Origin: Propioniciclava sp.
GTDB taxonomy: Bacteria > Actinomycetota > Actinomycetes > Propionibacteriales > Propionibacteriaceae
Direction of reading: 5' to 3'
NCBI RefSeq assembly: GCF_029977985.1
Contig: NZ_JARKOT010000092.1
Span: 42,115 to 106,114 of the forward strand
DNA: 64,000 bases
The translations under genes were made by a program, and so were the position numbers. Under the pieces are notes generated by a model. That model had not been told where the DNA came from. It did no database searches and saw only the letters and a list, made by a program, of their open reading frames with translations. Shown here in pieces: positions 7,010-16,090 of the stretch; position 1 is the stretch's first letter, and each line of letters opens with the position of its first letter.

Positions 7010-9088
7010 TCAGCGAACCACGTCGATGACCGGGTCGCCCGCCGAGACGGACTGGCCGGCCAACGGCGTGACGGACGCCATCGCCTTGGTGTTGGTGACG
7101 GTCACGATGGTGGTCGTGTCGAAACCGGCGGTGCGGACGGCGTCCAGATCGACGTCGGCGAGCACGTCGCCCACGTTGACCCGGTCGCCCTTGGCGACCT
7201 TCACGCTGAAGCCGTCGCCCTTCATCTGCACCGTGTCGATGCCGACGTGCACCAGCACCTCGACGCCGTCGTCGGTCTTCAGCCCGAACGCGTGCCCGGT
7301 CTTGGTGACCGTGGCGAGCGTGCCGCCGACCGGCGCGACGACGCGGCCGTTGTCGGGACGGATGCCGACGCCCTCACCGAGCGCACGGGAGGCGAAGACC
7401 TTGTCCTCGACCTCGTCGAGCGTGACGACCTGGCCGGCCATCGGGGCCCCCACGAAGGTGGTGGCCTGGGCGTCCAGCACCGCAACCGGGGCAGCGGACG
7501 CCGCGGCCGCGGTTCCGGCGCCCGTGGCGGCCACCGCACCGGCGGTGGCGTCGCGGTGGCCGTGCGGGTGCAGGGCGTGCTCGCGCTCTTCTGCCTCACG
7601 GGCGAGTCGGGACTCCTCCTTCTGCTCCGGCGTGCGGTAGTCGGTGATGATGATGAGCATCATCGCGACGACGAACGCCACGGCGATCGCGATCGCGTAC
7701 ACCCACATCGGGGAGAAGACGGGGATCGTCAGCAGCGAGGTGAACGCGAACGCCGACGTGCGGACGCCGCCGAACGGCGAGCCGAGGATGGCGATCGTCA
7801 GACCACCGGCGAAGCAGCCCACCAGCATGCGCGGGTAGATCTTCTTGAACCGCAGGTGGATGCCGTAGAGCGACGGCTCGGAGATACCGCCGAGCAGGCC
7901 GGCGGCGAGAGCACCGGTGGCCGTCTGGCGCATCTGGGTCTCCTTGTCGCGCATGGCGATGAAGAGGACGCCGGCGGTCGCACCGAAGCAGGCGAAGTTC
8001 CACGTGCCCATCGGGCCCTGAATGAAGTCGTAGCCGAGGCTCTGGATGTTGGCGAGCATGAGCGCGTTGAGCGGCCAGTGCAGGCCGAGCGGCACCAGGA
8101 ACGGGTACACCATCGGGATCAGGATCGCGAAGAGGAACGGCACGGTCGTGTTGAGCCAGTTGAGGCCGGTGCCGAGCGCGGTGCCCAGCCAGATGCCGAG
8201 CGGGCCGAGCAGGAACGCGGTCACGGGGATCATGATGACCATCGAGAAGAACGGCACGAACACCATCTGCACGTTCTCCGGGAAGATGCGCACGAGCGCC
8301 TTGTAGACGAGCGCGAGCACCGCGACCGTGATCAGCGGCACGAACACCTGGCCGCCGTAGCCGTTGAGCTGCATCGGCAGGCCGAAGATGTTGGCCACAC
8401 AGGTCGGGTCGGCGCCCGGGATCGGGCTGGGCGTGCAGACCGTGTCGGCGAAGCGTTCGGTGCTCGACAGGCTGATGAACTCGGGGGTCATGACGGCGCC
8501 CATGACGGTCGCGCCCACCCACGGGTCGATGTTGAGCGCCTTGGAGGCGTTGTACGCCACCATGATCGGCAGGAAGTAGAACACCGACCGCCACATGGCG
8601 TCCACGAAGATCCAGGACGCGGCCTTGTCGGAGGCGCGGAAGTCGACGACGCCGAGGGCGTCGAGGACGGCCGCAAACGCGATGATGAGGGAGGCCCCCA
8701 GCAGCACGCCCAGGAGCGGGCGGAAGCTGTTGGACAGGTACTCGAAGAAGGCGTCGAGCCACGCCACCTTGCCGCGGGCTTTGGAGCGCGCGGCGGCCTT
8801 GACGTCGGCGTCCGACTGGGCGCCCATGCTCGACATCTGGGGGAGGTTCATGATGTCGGTGTACATGCCCTGAACGGCACCGCCGATGACGACCTGGTAG
8901 CGGTCGCCGCTCTGCGGCACGGCCCCGAGCACACCGGGGATCTTCTCGACGGCGGTCTGATCGATGCCCGACGCGTCCTTCAGCTCGAAGCGAAGGCGGG
9001 TCGCACAGTGGGTCAGGGCCGTGATGTTGCCAGGTCCGCCGACGGCGTCGACGATCTGGGCGGCTGCGCTGTCCTGCATTGTAGCCAC
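7010..9088 (-). CDS. bglF: Beta-glucoside-specific PTS permease EIIBCA
   Basis: A single-chain sugar-phosphotransferase permease, 692 aa, importing and phosphorylating beta-glucosides at the membrane. EIIB is at residues 1-85 with phospho-Cys28 in ALTHCATRLRF. EIIC runs about residues 105-480 with roughly ten helices and the LLGGISEPSLYGIHLR signature. An Ala-rich linker leads to EIIA near residue 545, with its His in LVHVGIDTVQMKGDGF. GTG 9088 is chosen because AAAGGAAG sits 6-7 nt upstream; ATG 9079 is the alternative. No phospho-beta-glucosidase gene is in the operon, so it must be encoded elsewhere. Confidence 0.93.
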   Translation of the reverse strand: MATMQDSAAAQIVDAVGGPGNITALTHCATRLRFELKDASGIDQTAVEKIPGVLGAVPQSGDRYQVVIGGAVQGMYTDIMNLPQMSSMGAQSDADVKAAARSKARGKVAWLDAFFEYLSNSFRPLLGVLLGASLIIAFAAVLDALGVVDFRASDKAASWIFVDAMWRSVFYFLPIMVAYNASKALNIDPWVGATVMGAVMTPEFISLSSTERFADTVCTPSPIPGADPTCVANIFGLPMQLNGYGGQVFVPLITVAVLALVYKALVRIFPENVQMVFVPFFSMVIMIPVTAFLLGPLGIWLGTALGTGLNWLNTTVPFLFAILIPMVYPFLVPLGLHWPLNALMLANIQSLGYDFIQGPMGTWNFACFGATAGVLFIAMRDKETQMRQTATGALAAGLLGGISEPSLYGIHLRFKKIYPRMLVGCFAGGLTIAILGSPFGGVRTSAFAFTSLLTIPVFSPMWVYAIAIAVAFVVAMMLIIITDYRTPEQKEESRLAREAEEREHALHPHGHRDATAGAVAATGAGTAAAASAAPVAVLDAQATTFVGAPMAGQVVTLDEVEDKVFASRALGEGVGIRPDNGRVVAPVGGTLATVTKTGHAFGLKTDDGVEVLVHVGIDTVQMKGDGFSVKVAKGDRVNVGDVLADVDLDAVRTAGFDTTTIVTVTNTKAMASVTPLAGQSVSAGDPVIDVVR

Positions 9089-9123
9089 TGGTCACTTCCT
9101 TTGTCTGCCAGCATCCCGGGCAC

Positions 9124-9171
9124 AAAAAAAGACCTGCGGGAGGGTACGCGGAAGTACCGTCCCCAGGTCTT
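9124..9171 (-). terminator. Conditional terminator upstream of bglF
   Basis: Read on the minus strand: AAGACCTG...GGTAC, short loop, GTACC...CAGGTCTT followed by seven T. It is a strong GC-rich stem with an intrinsic T-run between the RAT and the bglF start codon. The 5' edge of the stem overlaps the RAT, so antiterminator binding and terminator folding are mutually exclusive. Confidence 0.85.
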
Positions 9172-9194
9172 GCCCCTGTACCGGGTAGCAATCC
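9166..9194 (-). promoter_or_regulatory. RAT (ribonucleic antiterminator) for BglG
   Basis: The minus strand reads GGATTGCTACCCGGTACAGG followed by GGCAAGACC, a close match to the RAT consensus bound by CAT domains (GGATTGTTACT...GGCAAAACC). It overlaps the left arm of the terminator at 9124-9171. A possible -10, TAGATT, is at 9222-9227. Confidence 0.85.
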
Positions 9195-9331
9195 GAGTGA
9201 GCGAACTGATGCTCGCGGAGCAATCTAGCACACAGATTCGGCCCAGGGCTGACGGCGTGGGCGTGTTGTCAAGACCCTCGGGGCCTGATTTGTCTCGACC
9301 TCGTACGACCGTGGCGTGGGAGAATCGACCC

Positions 9332-9850
9332 ATGACTGACGCGACCATCAGCGACGTCGTTCTCAGCGCCGACGACATCCGAACCGGTGTGGCCCAGGTG
9401 GCTGCCCGCCTCAACGAGCGCTACGACAGCGCCGTCGTGATCACCGTCGTGCCCGGCGGGATCCTGCACACGGCCGACCTGGTGCGACAGCTCGACTTCG
9501 ACGTGGCCATGGACTACATCTCCTGCCCCCACACACCGGGCGCGCGCAACAACGCCTCCCCGATCGTCTATCACGCCAACATCGACATCACCGGCCGCGA
9601 CGTCATCGTGGTCGACGATGCGATCGAGTCCGGCGGAACGATGAAGCGACTCATCGAGTTCCTCGCGACCAACTATTCGCCCGCATCGCTGGCGGTCGCG
9701 GTGTTGTTCGTCAAGCCGGGCCGGGTCGACGTGGGTGCCGAAGCGTTCTACGCGTACGAGATGGATTCCGACGATCTCCTCGTGGGCTACGGCCTGCCCT
9801 GGAACGACCTCCACCGGAACCGGCCGAACGTCTCCAAGCTCCTGCGCTGA
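9332..9850 (+). CDS. hpt: Hypoxanthine/guanine phosphoribosyltransferase
   Basis: A purine salvage enzyme converting hypoxanthine or guanine plus PRPP to IMP or GMP, cytoplasmic, 172 aa. The PRPP-binding motif is VIVVDDAIESGGTM. The pyrophosphate loop reads VVPGGIL, and VGYGLPWNDLHRNRP near the C-terminus matches the HPRT VGYGLDxxxxxRxxP pattern. The track ORF starts at 6116 because the opposite strand of the PTS operon stays open; ATG 9332 is the first plausible start. It diverges from the PTS leader and converges with the next gene, whose stop is 11 bp away. Confidence 0.9.
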   Translation: MTDATISDVVLSADDIRTGVAQVAARLNERYDSAVVITVVPGGILHTADLVRQLDFDVAMDYISCPHTPGARNNASPIVYHANIDITGRDVIVVDDAIESGGTMKRLIEFLATNYSPASLAVAVLFVKPGRVDVGAEAFYAYEMDSDDLLVGYGLPWNDLHRNRPNVSKLLR

Positions 9851-9860
9851 CGAGGCGGCC

Positions 9861-10784
9861 TCAGCGCGCGTGCCCGACGACCCACGCGCCGTCGTCGGGC
9901 CGCAGCGCCTCGGCCAGGTCGACGAGACGCCGCCCCCTCCAGCCCGCGTTCTCCCCGGCGATGATCTCTGGCTCGGCAGCGAACAGGACGGCCCAGCCAC
10001 CGCCCGGCACGGGCACGCAGACGCGGTCGATCGCGTCGACGCCGCCCGTCGGCGGCGGGTCGCCCAGGTGCCACGCGCGCAGGACCGAGCCGTCCCCGCA
10101 GGAGTCGAAGGCGTCGACGCGGTCCATGAGGACACGCACGGTCCCGGGCTGCCCGAGCTCGGTCGGGTCGTAGGCGAGGTAGGGGCCGGTCGGCGGCGGT
10201 TCGTGCACGACCGCGGAGACCACGAACTCATCGTGCCCGACGGGCGCCAGGATGCCCGCACCGTCGGTGCGCGCGGCCGCCACGGCACGCGACGCTGCCG
10301 CCACGGCCGACGTGCGGCCCACGACAAACACGCCGACCCCGACGCCCAGCACGAGCACGGCGCCGAGGATCCCGGACGCCAGCAGCCGCGGCCGGGTGGG
10401 CAGCCGGGAGGCCAGCACCGCCGCCAACGGCAGGATCGGCAGGAGCCACGGCCAGGAGCTCTCGATCGGGATGGCCAGCGCCGAGAAGGCCATCCCCCCG
10501 GCGACGACGCCCAACACGAAACCGGGGATGAACCACCATCGCAGCCCGCAGAACCAGCCGGCGACGCCGCCCAGCACCAGGCCGAGCGCCGCGCCCGCGA
10601 TGGCGCCGTAGAGCGCGAGGCCGATGCTGCACAGGAACCCCTCGCACGGGATCCCCAACCCGACCAGGCCGAACAAGCTGTCGAGCACGGGGACGAACGC
10701 GAGGGTCGCGAGGGTGCCGAGCAGGATGCCGAGGGGTCCCCCGCCGAGGCGACGCGGCGCAGATGGACGGGCCGGGGTGGTCAC
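9861..10784 (-). CDS. Uncharacterised multi-pass membrane protein
   Basis: A 307-aa product I do not recognise. Residues about 15-170 hold five hydrophobic segments with Gly/Ala/Leu-rich helices and two Cys in GIPCEGFLCSIG. Residues about 175-307 form a soluble, probably extracytoplasmic domain with Cys in DSCGDGS and RVCVPVPGG. The start GTG is 7 nt after a GAGGCT -10-like hexamer. The isochorismatase-fold gene ends 13 bp upstream in the same direction, so cotranscription is possible. Confidence 0.6.
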   Translation of the reverse strand: MTTPARPSAPRRLGGGPLGILLGTLATLAFVPVLDSLFGLVGLGIPCEGFLCSIGLALYGAIAGAALGLVLGGVAGWFCGLRWWFIPGFVLGVVAGGMAFSALAIPIESSWPWLLPILPLAAVLASRLPTRPRLLASGILGAVLVLGVGVGVFVVGRTSAVAAASRAVAAARTDGAGILAPVGHDEFVVSAVVHEPPPTGPYLAYDPTELGQPGTVRVLMDRVDAFDSCGDGSVLRAWHLGDPPPTGGVDAIDRVCVPVPGGGWAVLFAAEPEIIAGENAGWRGRRLVDLAEALRPDDGAWVVGHAR

Positions 10785-10797
10785 GCGGCCCAGCCTC

Positions 10798-11328
10798 TCA
10801 CAGGTCGGTGCTGCGCCTCACGGTGATCTGGGGCGGGTACAGCCCCATCACGGTGAGCGCGGCGGCGTGGTTCTCCACCGTCGAGCCGGCGCAGGCGTCG
10901 GACACGACGGTGAGGGTCGCGCCGGCGTCCGCAGCGGGCAGAGCTGTCGAGATGACGCAACAGTCGGTGGACACGCCCGTCAACACCAGCTCGGGCGTCT
11001 CCCCCACCACGGCGCGGAGGGCGTCCCACTTGCCGAAGGTGGGGGCGTCCAGCACGACAGCCTCCACATCGGCGAACTCATCGACGAGGTCGAAGTACGG
11101 GTCGGTCGCCGGCCGGTCGGCGAACGGCCACGCCTTCATGTAGGCCTCCCACGAGCCCGGACGCCGCCGCGGCGGGATCCAGCGGGTCAGGATGGTGCGT
11201 CCCTCGAAGCGCGGCAGCAGGGTCGCGATGACGCCGGCGGCGTCCGGCCACATCGGCGAGCCCCACGCGCTCGCCGGGTCCGCGAAGATGCGTTGCGGGT
11301 CGATCACCACGAGCCAGGGATCGGGCAT
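10798..11328 (-). CDS. Isochorismatase-like cysteine hydrolase
   Basis: A 176-aa hydrolase of the isochorismatase/nicotinamidase fold. The catalytic Asp is in LVVIDPQ, the nucleophile in LTGVSTDCCVISTALPAADAG (Cys after VSTDC), and the cis-peptide region precedes it. Substrates in this family include nicotinamide, ureidoacrylate and isochorismate; the sequence does not decide. Its ATG overlaps the permease stop (TGATG). With the upstream permease and PfkB kinase it forms a three-gene unit, which suggests uptake and breakdown of a nucleobase or nucleoside-like compound (inference). Confidence 0.8.
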   Translation of the reverse strand: MPDPWLVVIDPQRIFADPASAWGSPMWPDAAGVIATLLPRFEGRTILTRWIPPRRRPGSWEAYMKAWPFADRPATDPYFDLVDEFADVEAVVLDAPTFGKWDALRAVVGETPELVLTGVSTDCCVISTALPAADAGATLTVVSDACAGSTVENHAAALTVMGLYPPQITVRRSTDL

Positions 11329-12836
11329 CAGCGGCCCTCCTGGCGGCGCACCGTGCCGGCGCGCGCAGCGAGGGTGACGAGGAAGCCGAACACGAGGGCG
11401 AACAGGACGCCGAGGTTGGCCCACGGCCAGGTGCCGTCCCAAGTCTCGACGCCGTCGACGACGCTGCGCGCGCCCAGACCGAGGGGCTCCAGGAGGTACC
11501 CCTGCCAGTTGTTCCAGGCGGCGTCGGCGGCGAACTGGTTGATGACGAGGCCCCACCCGATGACCGTGGCGACCACGAGCGTGCCGATCGCGACCCAGTC
11601 GAACGCCCCGTAGCGGCCGCGCGGGTCGAAGAGCGCGGCCTCGTCGTAGTCGCGCTTGCGCAGGAGGATGTCGGCGATGAGGATGCCGGCCCACGCGGCC
11701 ATCGGCACCCCCAGGGTGATGAGGAAGCTCTGGAACGGGCCGAGGAAGTTGTCGGCGAAGAACACGACGAAGATCGTGCCGGTCGTCAGGATGACGCCGT
11801 CGACGGCAGCGGCGGCCGGGCGCGGGATGGCGATGCCCAGGCTGAGCAGGGTGAGCCCCGAGGAGTAGATGCCGAGAACCGCGCCGGACACGAGGGCGAG
11901 CAGCGCCGTCAGCCAGAACGGAATGAGCACCCACGTGGGCAGGATCGCGGCCAGCGCCCCCACCGGATCGCCTGCGATCGCCTCGCTGAGGTTCGCGTCG
12001 GAGCCGGCGAGCAGCAGGCCGAAGACGACCAGGATCACCGGCGCCACCGAGCCGCCGAAGGTGTTCCAGAAGACGATGGAGCCGTCGGACGCCGTCCGCT
12101 TCTGGTAGCGGGACCAGTCGGCTGCAATATTGACCCAGCCCAGGCCGAACCCGCTCATGATCATGGTGAGCGCCCCGATGACGTTGCCGATCGACCCCGA
12201 CGGCAAGGCGCTGACGGCGGCGAAGTCGATGTGCGGGATCGTGATGACCATGTAGAGGATCGTCACCGCTCCGGTGATCCAGGTGAGGATCGACTGCAGT
12301 TTCATGATCGTGTGGTAGCCCAGCACCGAGGCGACCACGATGAGCGCGGCGACGGCGACCGTCGCCCCGATCTGCACGCCGAGGCCGCCGCCCCAACCGA
12401 GGATCTCGAACACGGTCGACGTGGCGAGCACCGCCATGATCGCCAGGAACGTCTCCCAGCCGATCGACAGCAGCCAGCTCACGATGCCCGGCACCTTCTG
12501 GCCGTGCACGCCGAACGCGGCCCGGGACAGGATCATCGTCGGCACCGAGCCCTTCTTGCCCGCGATCGCGATCACGCCGCAGAGCGCGAAGCTCACGATG
12601 ACACCCACCACGGCGACGAACACGGCCTGGCCGAAGCTCACGCCGAAGCCGTACACGAACGCGGCGTAACTCATGCCGAACACCGACACGTTGGCCGCGA
12701 ACCACGGCCAGAACAGATCGCGAGGCTTCGCGGTGCGTTCGTCCTCGCGGATGATGTCGATGCCGTTGGTCTCGATCAGCCGGGCGGGTGCCGGATCTGC
12801 GGACGCCGCCTGGCGGGCGGTCTCGGGCGTGCTCAT
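11328..12836 (-). CDS. NCS1 family purine/cytosine permease
   Basis: A 502-aa inner-membrane transporter with about twelve helices. The N-terminus (IIREDERTAKPRDLFWPWFAANVSVFG) is characteristic of the NCS1 cytosine/purine/allantoin family. Related features are FGLGWVNIAADWSRYQ and a FFADNFLGPFQSFL segment. It probably uses a cation gradient. Specificity cannot be assigned. It starts 13 bp after the PfkB kinase stop and overlaps the hydrolase start. Confidence 0.85.
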   Translation of the reverse strand: MSTPETARQAASADPAPARLIETNGIDIIREDERTAKPRDLFWPWFAANVSVFGMSYAAFVYGFGVSFGQAVFVAVVGVIVSFALCGVIAIAGKKGSVPTMILSRAAFGVHGQKVPGIVSWLLSIGWETFLAIMAVLATSTVFEILGWGGGLGVQIGATVAVAALIVVASVLGYHTIMKLQSILTWITGAVTILYMVITIPHIDFAAVSALPSGSIGNVIGALTMIMSGFGLGWVNIAADWSRYQKRTASDGSIVFWNTFGGSVAPVILVVFGLLLAGSDANLSEAIAGDPVGALAAILPTWVLIPFWLTALLALVSGAVLGIYSSGLTLLSLGIAIPRPAAAAVDGVILTTGTIFVVFFADNFLGPFQSFLITLGVPMAAWAGILIADILLRKRDYDEAALFDPRGRYGAFDWVAIGTLVVATVIGWGLVINQFAADAAWNNWQGYLLEPLGLGARSVVDGVETWDGTWPWANLGVLFALVFGFLVTLAARAGTVRRQEGR

Positions 12837-12849
12837 GCCCGGGATTCAA

Positions 12850-13770
12850 TCACGCCGGGGGGACAAAGGCGTCGATCTCTGCGCGCGTCGGCGCCGTGGC
12901 CGGCCCGCGGCGGGTCACCTTGATCGCGCCGCCGATGTTGGCGCGCCGGCACGCCTCCACCCAGCCGGTGCCGCGCGCGACCTCGGCGAGCAGCACGCCG
13001 GTGTGCGCATCGCCGGCTCCGTTGGTGTCCACGGCGTCCTGCGGGAAGCCCGGGACGACGGTGGTCGTGCCGTCGGCGTGCACCGCGCACCCGGCCGGCC
13101 CGTCGCGGACGATGGCGACGGCGTCCGGGTAAAGGAGTCCGGCGAGGGCGCGGGCGGTGGCGGCCATGCCGCGTTCGGGCGTGAGGGCCTCGGCCTCGGC
13201 GAGGTTGGAGGTCCAGATGCTCGTGCGGGCGAGCATGGCGGCGCGCGTGGACTCCGGGAGGCCGGCGAACACGGCGCCGGGGTCGAGCACGACGCCCACG
13301 CCGGCGGGCAGCGTGGCGAGCCAGGCCTCGAGGGGCTCGCGGGTGGCGTCGACGGCGAGGGTGTAGCCCGTGATGCAGACGAGGTCGCCGGGCCGCGGTG
13401 CGCTGGCGGCGAGCGCGGCGACGGACAACCGCCGTTCGGCGCCGAGGGTGGTCACGAAGGTACGTTCGCCGTCGGCCTCGACGAGGACGAGGCAGAGCCC
13501 CGTGTCGGCGTCCGGGACGGCGGGGGCGGACCAGGTGGCCCCTTCGGCGGCGAGGGCGGTGCGGATCAGGTCGCCGTTGCGGCCGGTGCCGATGACGCCC
13601 GCCTGCACGCATTCGGCGCCCGACCGAGCCGCCGCGACGAGGATGTTCACCGATCCGGCGGCGGCCACGTCCCAACTGGTCGCCATGACGTTCTGCCCGC
13701 GCTCCGGAAGGGCGGGGACGCGCGCGACGGCGTCCACGAGCGCCTGCCCGGTGTGGATGATGCGCGGCAC
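12850..13770 (-). CDS. PfkB/ribokinase-family sugar or nucleoside kinase
   Basis: A 306-aa ATP-dependent kinase. The N-terminal PfkB pattern is AAAGSVNILVAAARSG, with ERTFVTTLGAE, and the C-terminal signature with the catalytic Asp and anion hole is DAVDTNGAGDAHTGVLL. The start is GTG (13770). It is the first gene of the kinase-permease-hydrolase unit. Substrates in the family range from ribose to nucleosides; with an NCS1 permease a nucleoside-type substrate is reasonable but unproven. Confidence 0.85.
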   Translation of the reverse strand: MPRIIHTGQALVDAVARVPALPERGQNVMATSWDVAAAGSVNILVAAARSGAECVQAGVIGTGRNGDLIRTALAAEGATWSAPAVPDADTGLCLVLVEADGERTFVTTLGAERRLSVAALAASAPRPGDLVCITGYTLAVDATREPLEAWLATLPAGVGVVLDPGAVFAGLPESTRAAMLARTSIWTSNLAEAEALTPERGMAATARALAGLLYPDAVAIVRDGPAGCAVHADGTTTVVPGFPQDAVDTNGAGDAHTGVLLAEVARGTGWVEACRRANIGGAIKVTRRGPATAPTRAEIDAFVPPA

Positions 13771-13780
13771 GCGCCGCAGC

Positions 13781-14686
13781 CTAGCGAGCGGTGCCGATCA
13801 GGTGCGGCTTGTCCTCGCGCCCGAGCACGGCGAACCGGACGCCGTCGCTCGCGTCGTTCGCAGCGAAGCCCACCCGGCCGGGGAGGAGGATCGGCTTCGT
13901 GAACCGCACGGCGACCGTGTACGCGTCGGGGAGACGCCCCTCCAGGGCGGACAGGCAGCGCGCGTGCGTCCACATGCCGTGCGCGATGGCGCGCTTGAAC
14001 CCGAACACCTTCGCGCTCGCCGCGCTGAGGTGGATCGGGTTCACGTCCCCGGACACGGCGGCGTAGTCTCGGCCGAGATCTGCCGGCAGACGCCACGTCT
14101 GAGCGCGCCGCCGATCGGGCTCGTCGAGATCACGGGGCTCCTGCCGATCGAGCTGGTCGAGATCAGGAGTCCCGCCCGGCGCGACCGGTGGGGTCGTCTC
14201 GGCCAGCGGACGGGGCAGGCGGGCGAGATAGGTACTCCGGCCGGACCAGACGATGTCGCCGCGGACCCGCACCTCCTCGACGAGGTCGAACAGGGCGCCC
14301 TTCGCGTGCGGCCGCAGGCCGTCGGCACGGACCATGAGGTCGAGTTCCTCCGCGACCCCGACACCCCGGTGGATGGTCATCGTGTTGGCCACGTGCACGA
14401 GCCCGGCGGGCGCGAAGGGGAAGCTCCGCTCGGCGAGGATCGCCGCCTGCAGCGGGAACGTCTGGACGTGCAGCCAGGTGGGCGGCACGTGATCGCGGAG
14501 CGTGAACCCGCACACCCGGTCGTAAGCGGCGAGCCGGTCGAGGTCCTGCCGGTGCCGGGCGACGCGCGCCACCTTGTCCGGAAGGACGGGCGCGGCCGCG
14601 GGGCGGCGTCCGACATGGTTGGCCATCGCCCGCAGGAGGAGCGGCGTCACGTCGGGGACGGTGCGGAAGGCGAGGGTGGTGGCCAT
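13781..14686 (-). CDS. MaoC-family (R)-enoyl-CoA/ACP hydratase, double hotdog
   Basis: A 301-aa tandem hotdog protein. The C-terminal hydratase 2 motif is DVNPIHLSAASAKVFGFKRA followed by IAHGMW, holding the catalytic Asp/His pair. The N-terminal hotdog is degenerate, as usual for such dimers in one chain. The linker (about residues 172-190) is encoded by a TCGA-rich repeat. The start overlaps the stop of the long FabG gene (TGATG). The order thiolase-FabG-MaoC resembles the mycobacterial htdX-fabG4-fadA2 neighbourhood. Confidence 0.85.
   Translation of the reverse strand: MATTLAFRTVPDVTPLLLRAMANHVGRRPAAAPVLPDKVARVARHRQDLDRLAAYDRVCGFTLRDHVPPTWLHVQTFPLQAAILAERSFPFAPAGLVHVANTMTIHRGVGVAEELDLMVRADGLRPHAKGALFDLVEEVRVRGDIVWSGRSTYLARLPRPLAETTPPVAPGGTPDLDQLDRQEPRDLDEPDRRRAQTWRLPADLGRDYAAVSGDVNPIHLSAASAKVFGFKRAIAHGMWTHARCLSALEGRLPDAYTVAVRFTKPILLPGRVGFAANDASDGVRFAVLGREDKPHLIGTAR
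14118..14166. repeat. TCGA-rich repeat inside the MaoC gene linker
   Basis: GGCTCGTCGAGATC and GAGCTGGTCGAGATC lie 25-30 bp apart and fall in the hinge between the two hotdog halves, encoding LDQLDRQEPRDLDEPDR. The composition matches the intergenic repeat at 382-438, suggesting the element can be tolerated in frame at protein linkers. Confidence 0.5.
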
Positions 14687-16089
14687 CAGGCTCCGATCAG
14701 GTTCTGCCCGCAGACGCGCACGATCTGTCCGTCGACGCCCCCGGACGCCGGGTCGCACAGGTAGGCGATGGTCTCCGCGACGTCGACCGGCAGGCCGCCC
14801 TGGTTGAGCGAGTTCGTGCGGCGGAACACCTCGCGCTGCACGAACGGGATCGCCGCGGTCATCTCGGTCTCGATGAAGCCGGGCGCGACCGCGTTGACGG
14901 TGATCGGCCGGTCGGCGAGCGCCGCCGATTCGGCCCATGTGAGGCCCATCACGCCCGCCTTGGACGCCGCGTAGTTCGTCTGCCCCTTGTTGCCCGCCCA
15001 GCCGGACGTGGATGCGATGCCCACGATGCGGCTGTTGGCGGCGAGCCCCCCGGGCAGGTCGGGGTCGAGGAGGGTATGGTTCATGCGGATCTCCGCGGCC
15101 AGGTTGACCTCCAGCACGGACGCCCACAGCTTCTCGTCCAGGTTGGCGAGCATCTTGTCGCGGGTGATGCCGGCGTTGTGGACGATCGCCCAGATGCGGG
15201 CCTGCGGGCCGTGCACGGACGCCACATGTGCGGCGATACGGTGGCCGGCTCCGTCGGTGGTGATGTCGAGTTGGAGCGCCGACCCCCGCACCTCGTTGGC
15301 GACCTTCGCGAGGGCGTCGCCGGCAGCGGGCACGTCGACGGCGACCACCTTCCCCCCGTCGCGGGCGAAGGTGCGCGCGATGTCGGCCCCGATGCCGCGG
15401 GCGGCGCCGGTGACCACGACGATCTTGTCGGCGAACGGACGGGTCGGGACGTGGTCGTCGGGCACCGTGTCGCCGCTCTTGGCCGGGCCGATCCGCCACG
15501 TCTGGCCGTCGACGAACGCCGACCGCCCCTCGAGCAGGAACGACAGCGTGGAGCGCAGGTCGGCGGCGGTCGTCCCGGCGCGCAGGAACAACAGGTTGGC
15601 GGTGGAGCCGTCGCGCAGTTCCTTCCCGACGGTCCGGTTGATCCCGTCGATCGCCTGGGCGACCGCTTTGGCCTCCAGCCCGTCGACGGCAGCGGCGTCC
15701 ATGGCGAGGATGACGATGCGTCCGGACTTCTCCAACCCGCGCATCACCGGCCGCAGCACCTGGCGCAGCAGTTCCAGCTGGCCGATCTCGCGGACGCCGG
15801 TGGCGTCGATCACGAGCGCCCCGGGCCGGACGCCGTAGCGCGGCGGCTGGGCGCGGCCCCGGTCGTCCTCCGTGCGGGCCTCGGGGACATCGAAGAGCGG
15901 CTCGGCCGGGTGGACGCCGGCGAGGGCAAGGGCCTCGGCACCGATGCCGCCGCCGGGCAGTTCGGCGAGGACGACCGGGCCGATCGGCAGGACGCGTCCC
16001 CGGCGCAGCGTCGGCGGTTCGGCGAGGCCGGCACGGCCCGCGACCTGCTTGCCGAGGGGCGTGCGGTAGAGCTTCTCGAGCAGGCTCAT
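14686..16089 (-). CDS. High-molecular-weight 3-oxoacyl-(ACP/CoA) reductase, FabG4 type
   Basis: A 467-aa SDR about twice the normal FabG size, like mycobacterial FabG4. The N-terminal 210 residues form a degenerate flavodoxin-like Rossmann domain (ALVIDATGV, RIVILA). The active C-terminal domain has VVVTGAARGIGADIA, VHNAGITRDKM, catalytic Ser and YAASK in STSGWAGNKGQTNYAASK, and NAVAPGFIETEMT. The start is placed at ATG 16089 (MSLLEKLYRTPLGK), one base after the thiolase stop, instead of the track's 16137. It probably reduces 3-oxoacyl-CoA/ACP together with the neighbouring MaoC hydratase. Confidence 0.88.
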   Translation of the reverse strand: MSLLEKLYRTPLGKQVAGRAGLAEPPTLRRGRVLPIGPVVLAELPGGGIGAEALALAGVHPAEPLFDVPEARTEDDRGRAQPPRYGVRPGALVIDATGVREIGQLELLRQVLRPVMRGLEKSGRIVILAMDAAAVDGLEAKAVAQAIDGINRTVGKELRDGSTANLLFLRAGTTAADLRSTLSFLLEGRSAFVDGQTWRIGPAKSGDTVPDDHVPTRPFADKIVVVTGAARGIGADIARTFARDGGKVVAVDVPAAGDALAKVANEVRGSALQLDITTDGAGHRIAAHVASVHGPQARIWAIVHNAGITRDKMLANLDEKLWASVLEVNLAAEIRMNHTLLDPDLPGGLAANSRIVGIASTSGWAGNKGQTNYAASKAGVMGLTWAESAALADRPITVNAVAPGFIETEMTAAIPFVQREVFRRTNSLNQGGLPVDVAETIAYLCDPASGGVDGQIVRVCGQNLIGA

Positions 16090-16090
16090 G

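Noticed and set aside
6116-9850. 1244-aa plus-strand ORF over the PTS operon
   Set aside because: It is the antisense of bglG/bglF with His/Arg/Gly-rich composition; only its last 172 codons are a real gene (hpt).
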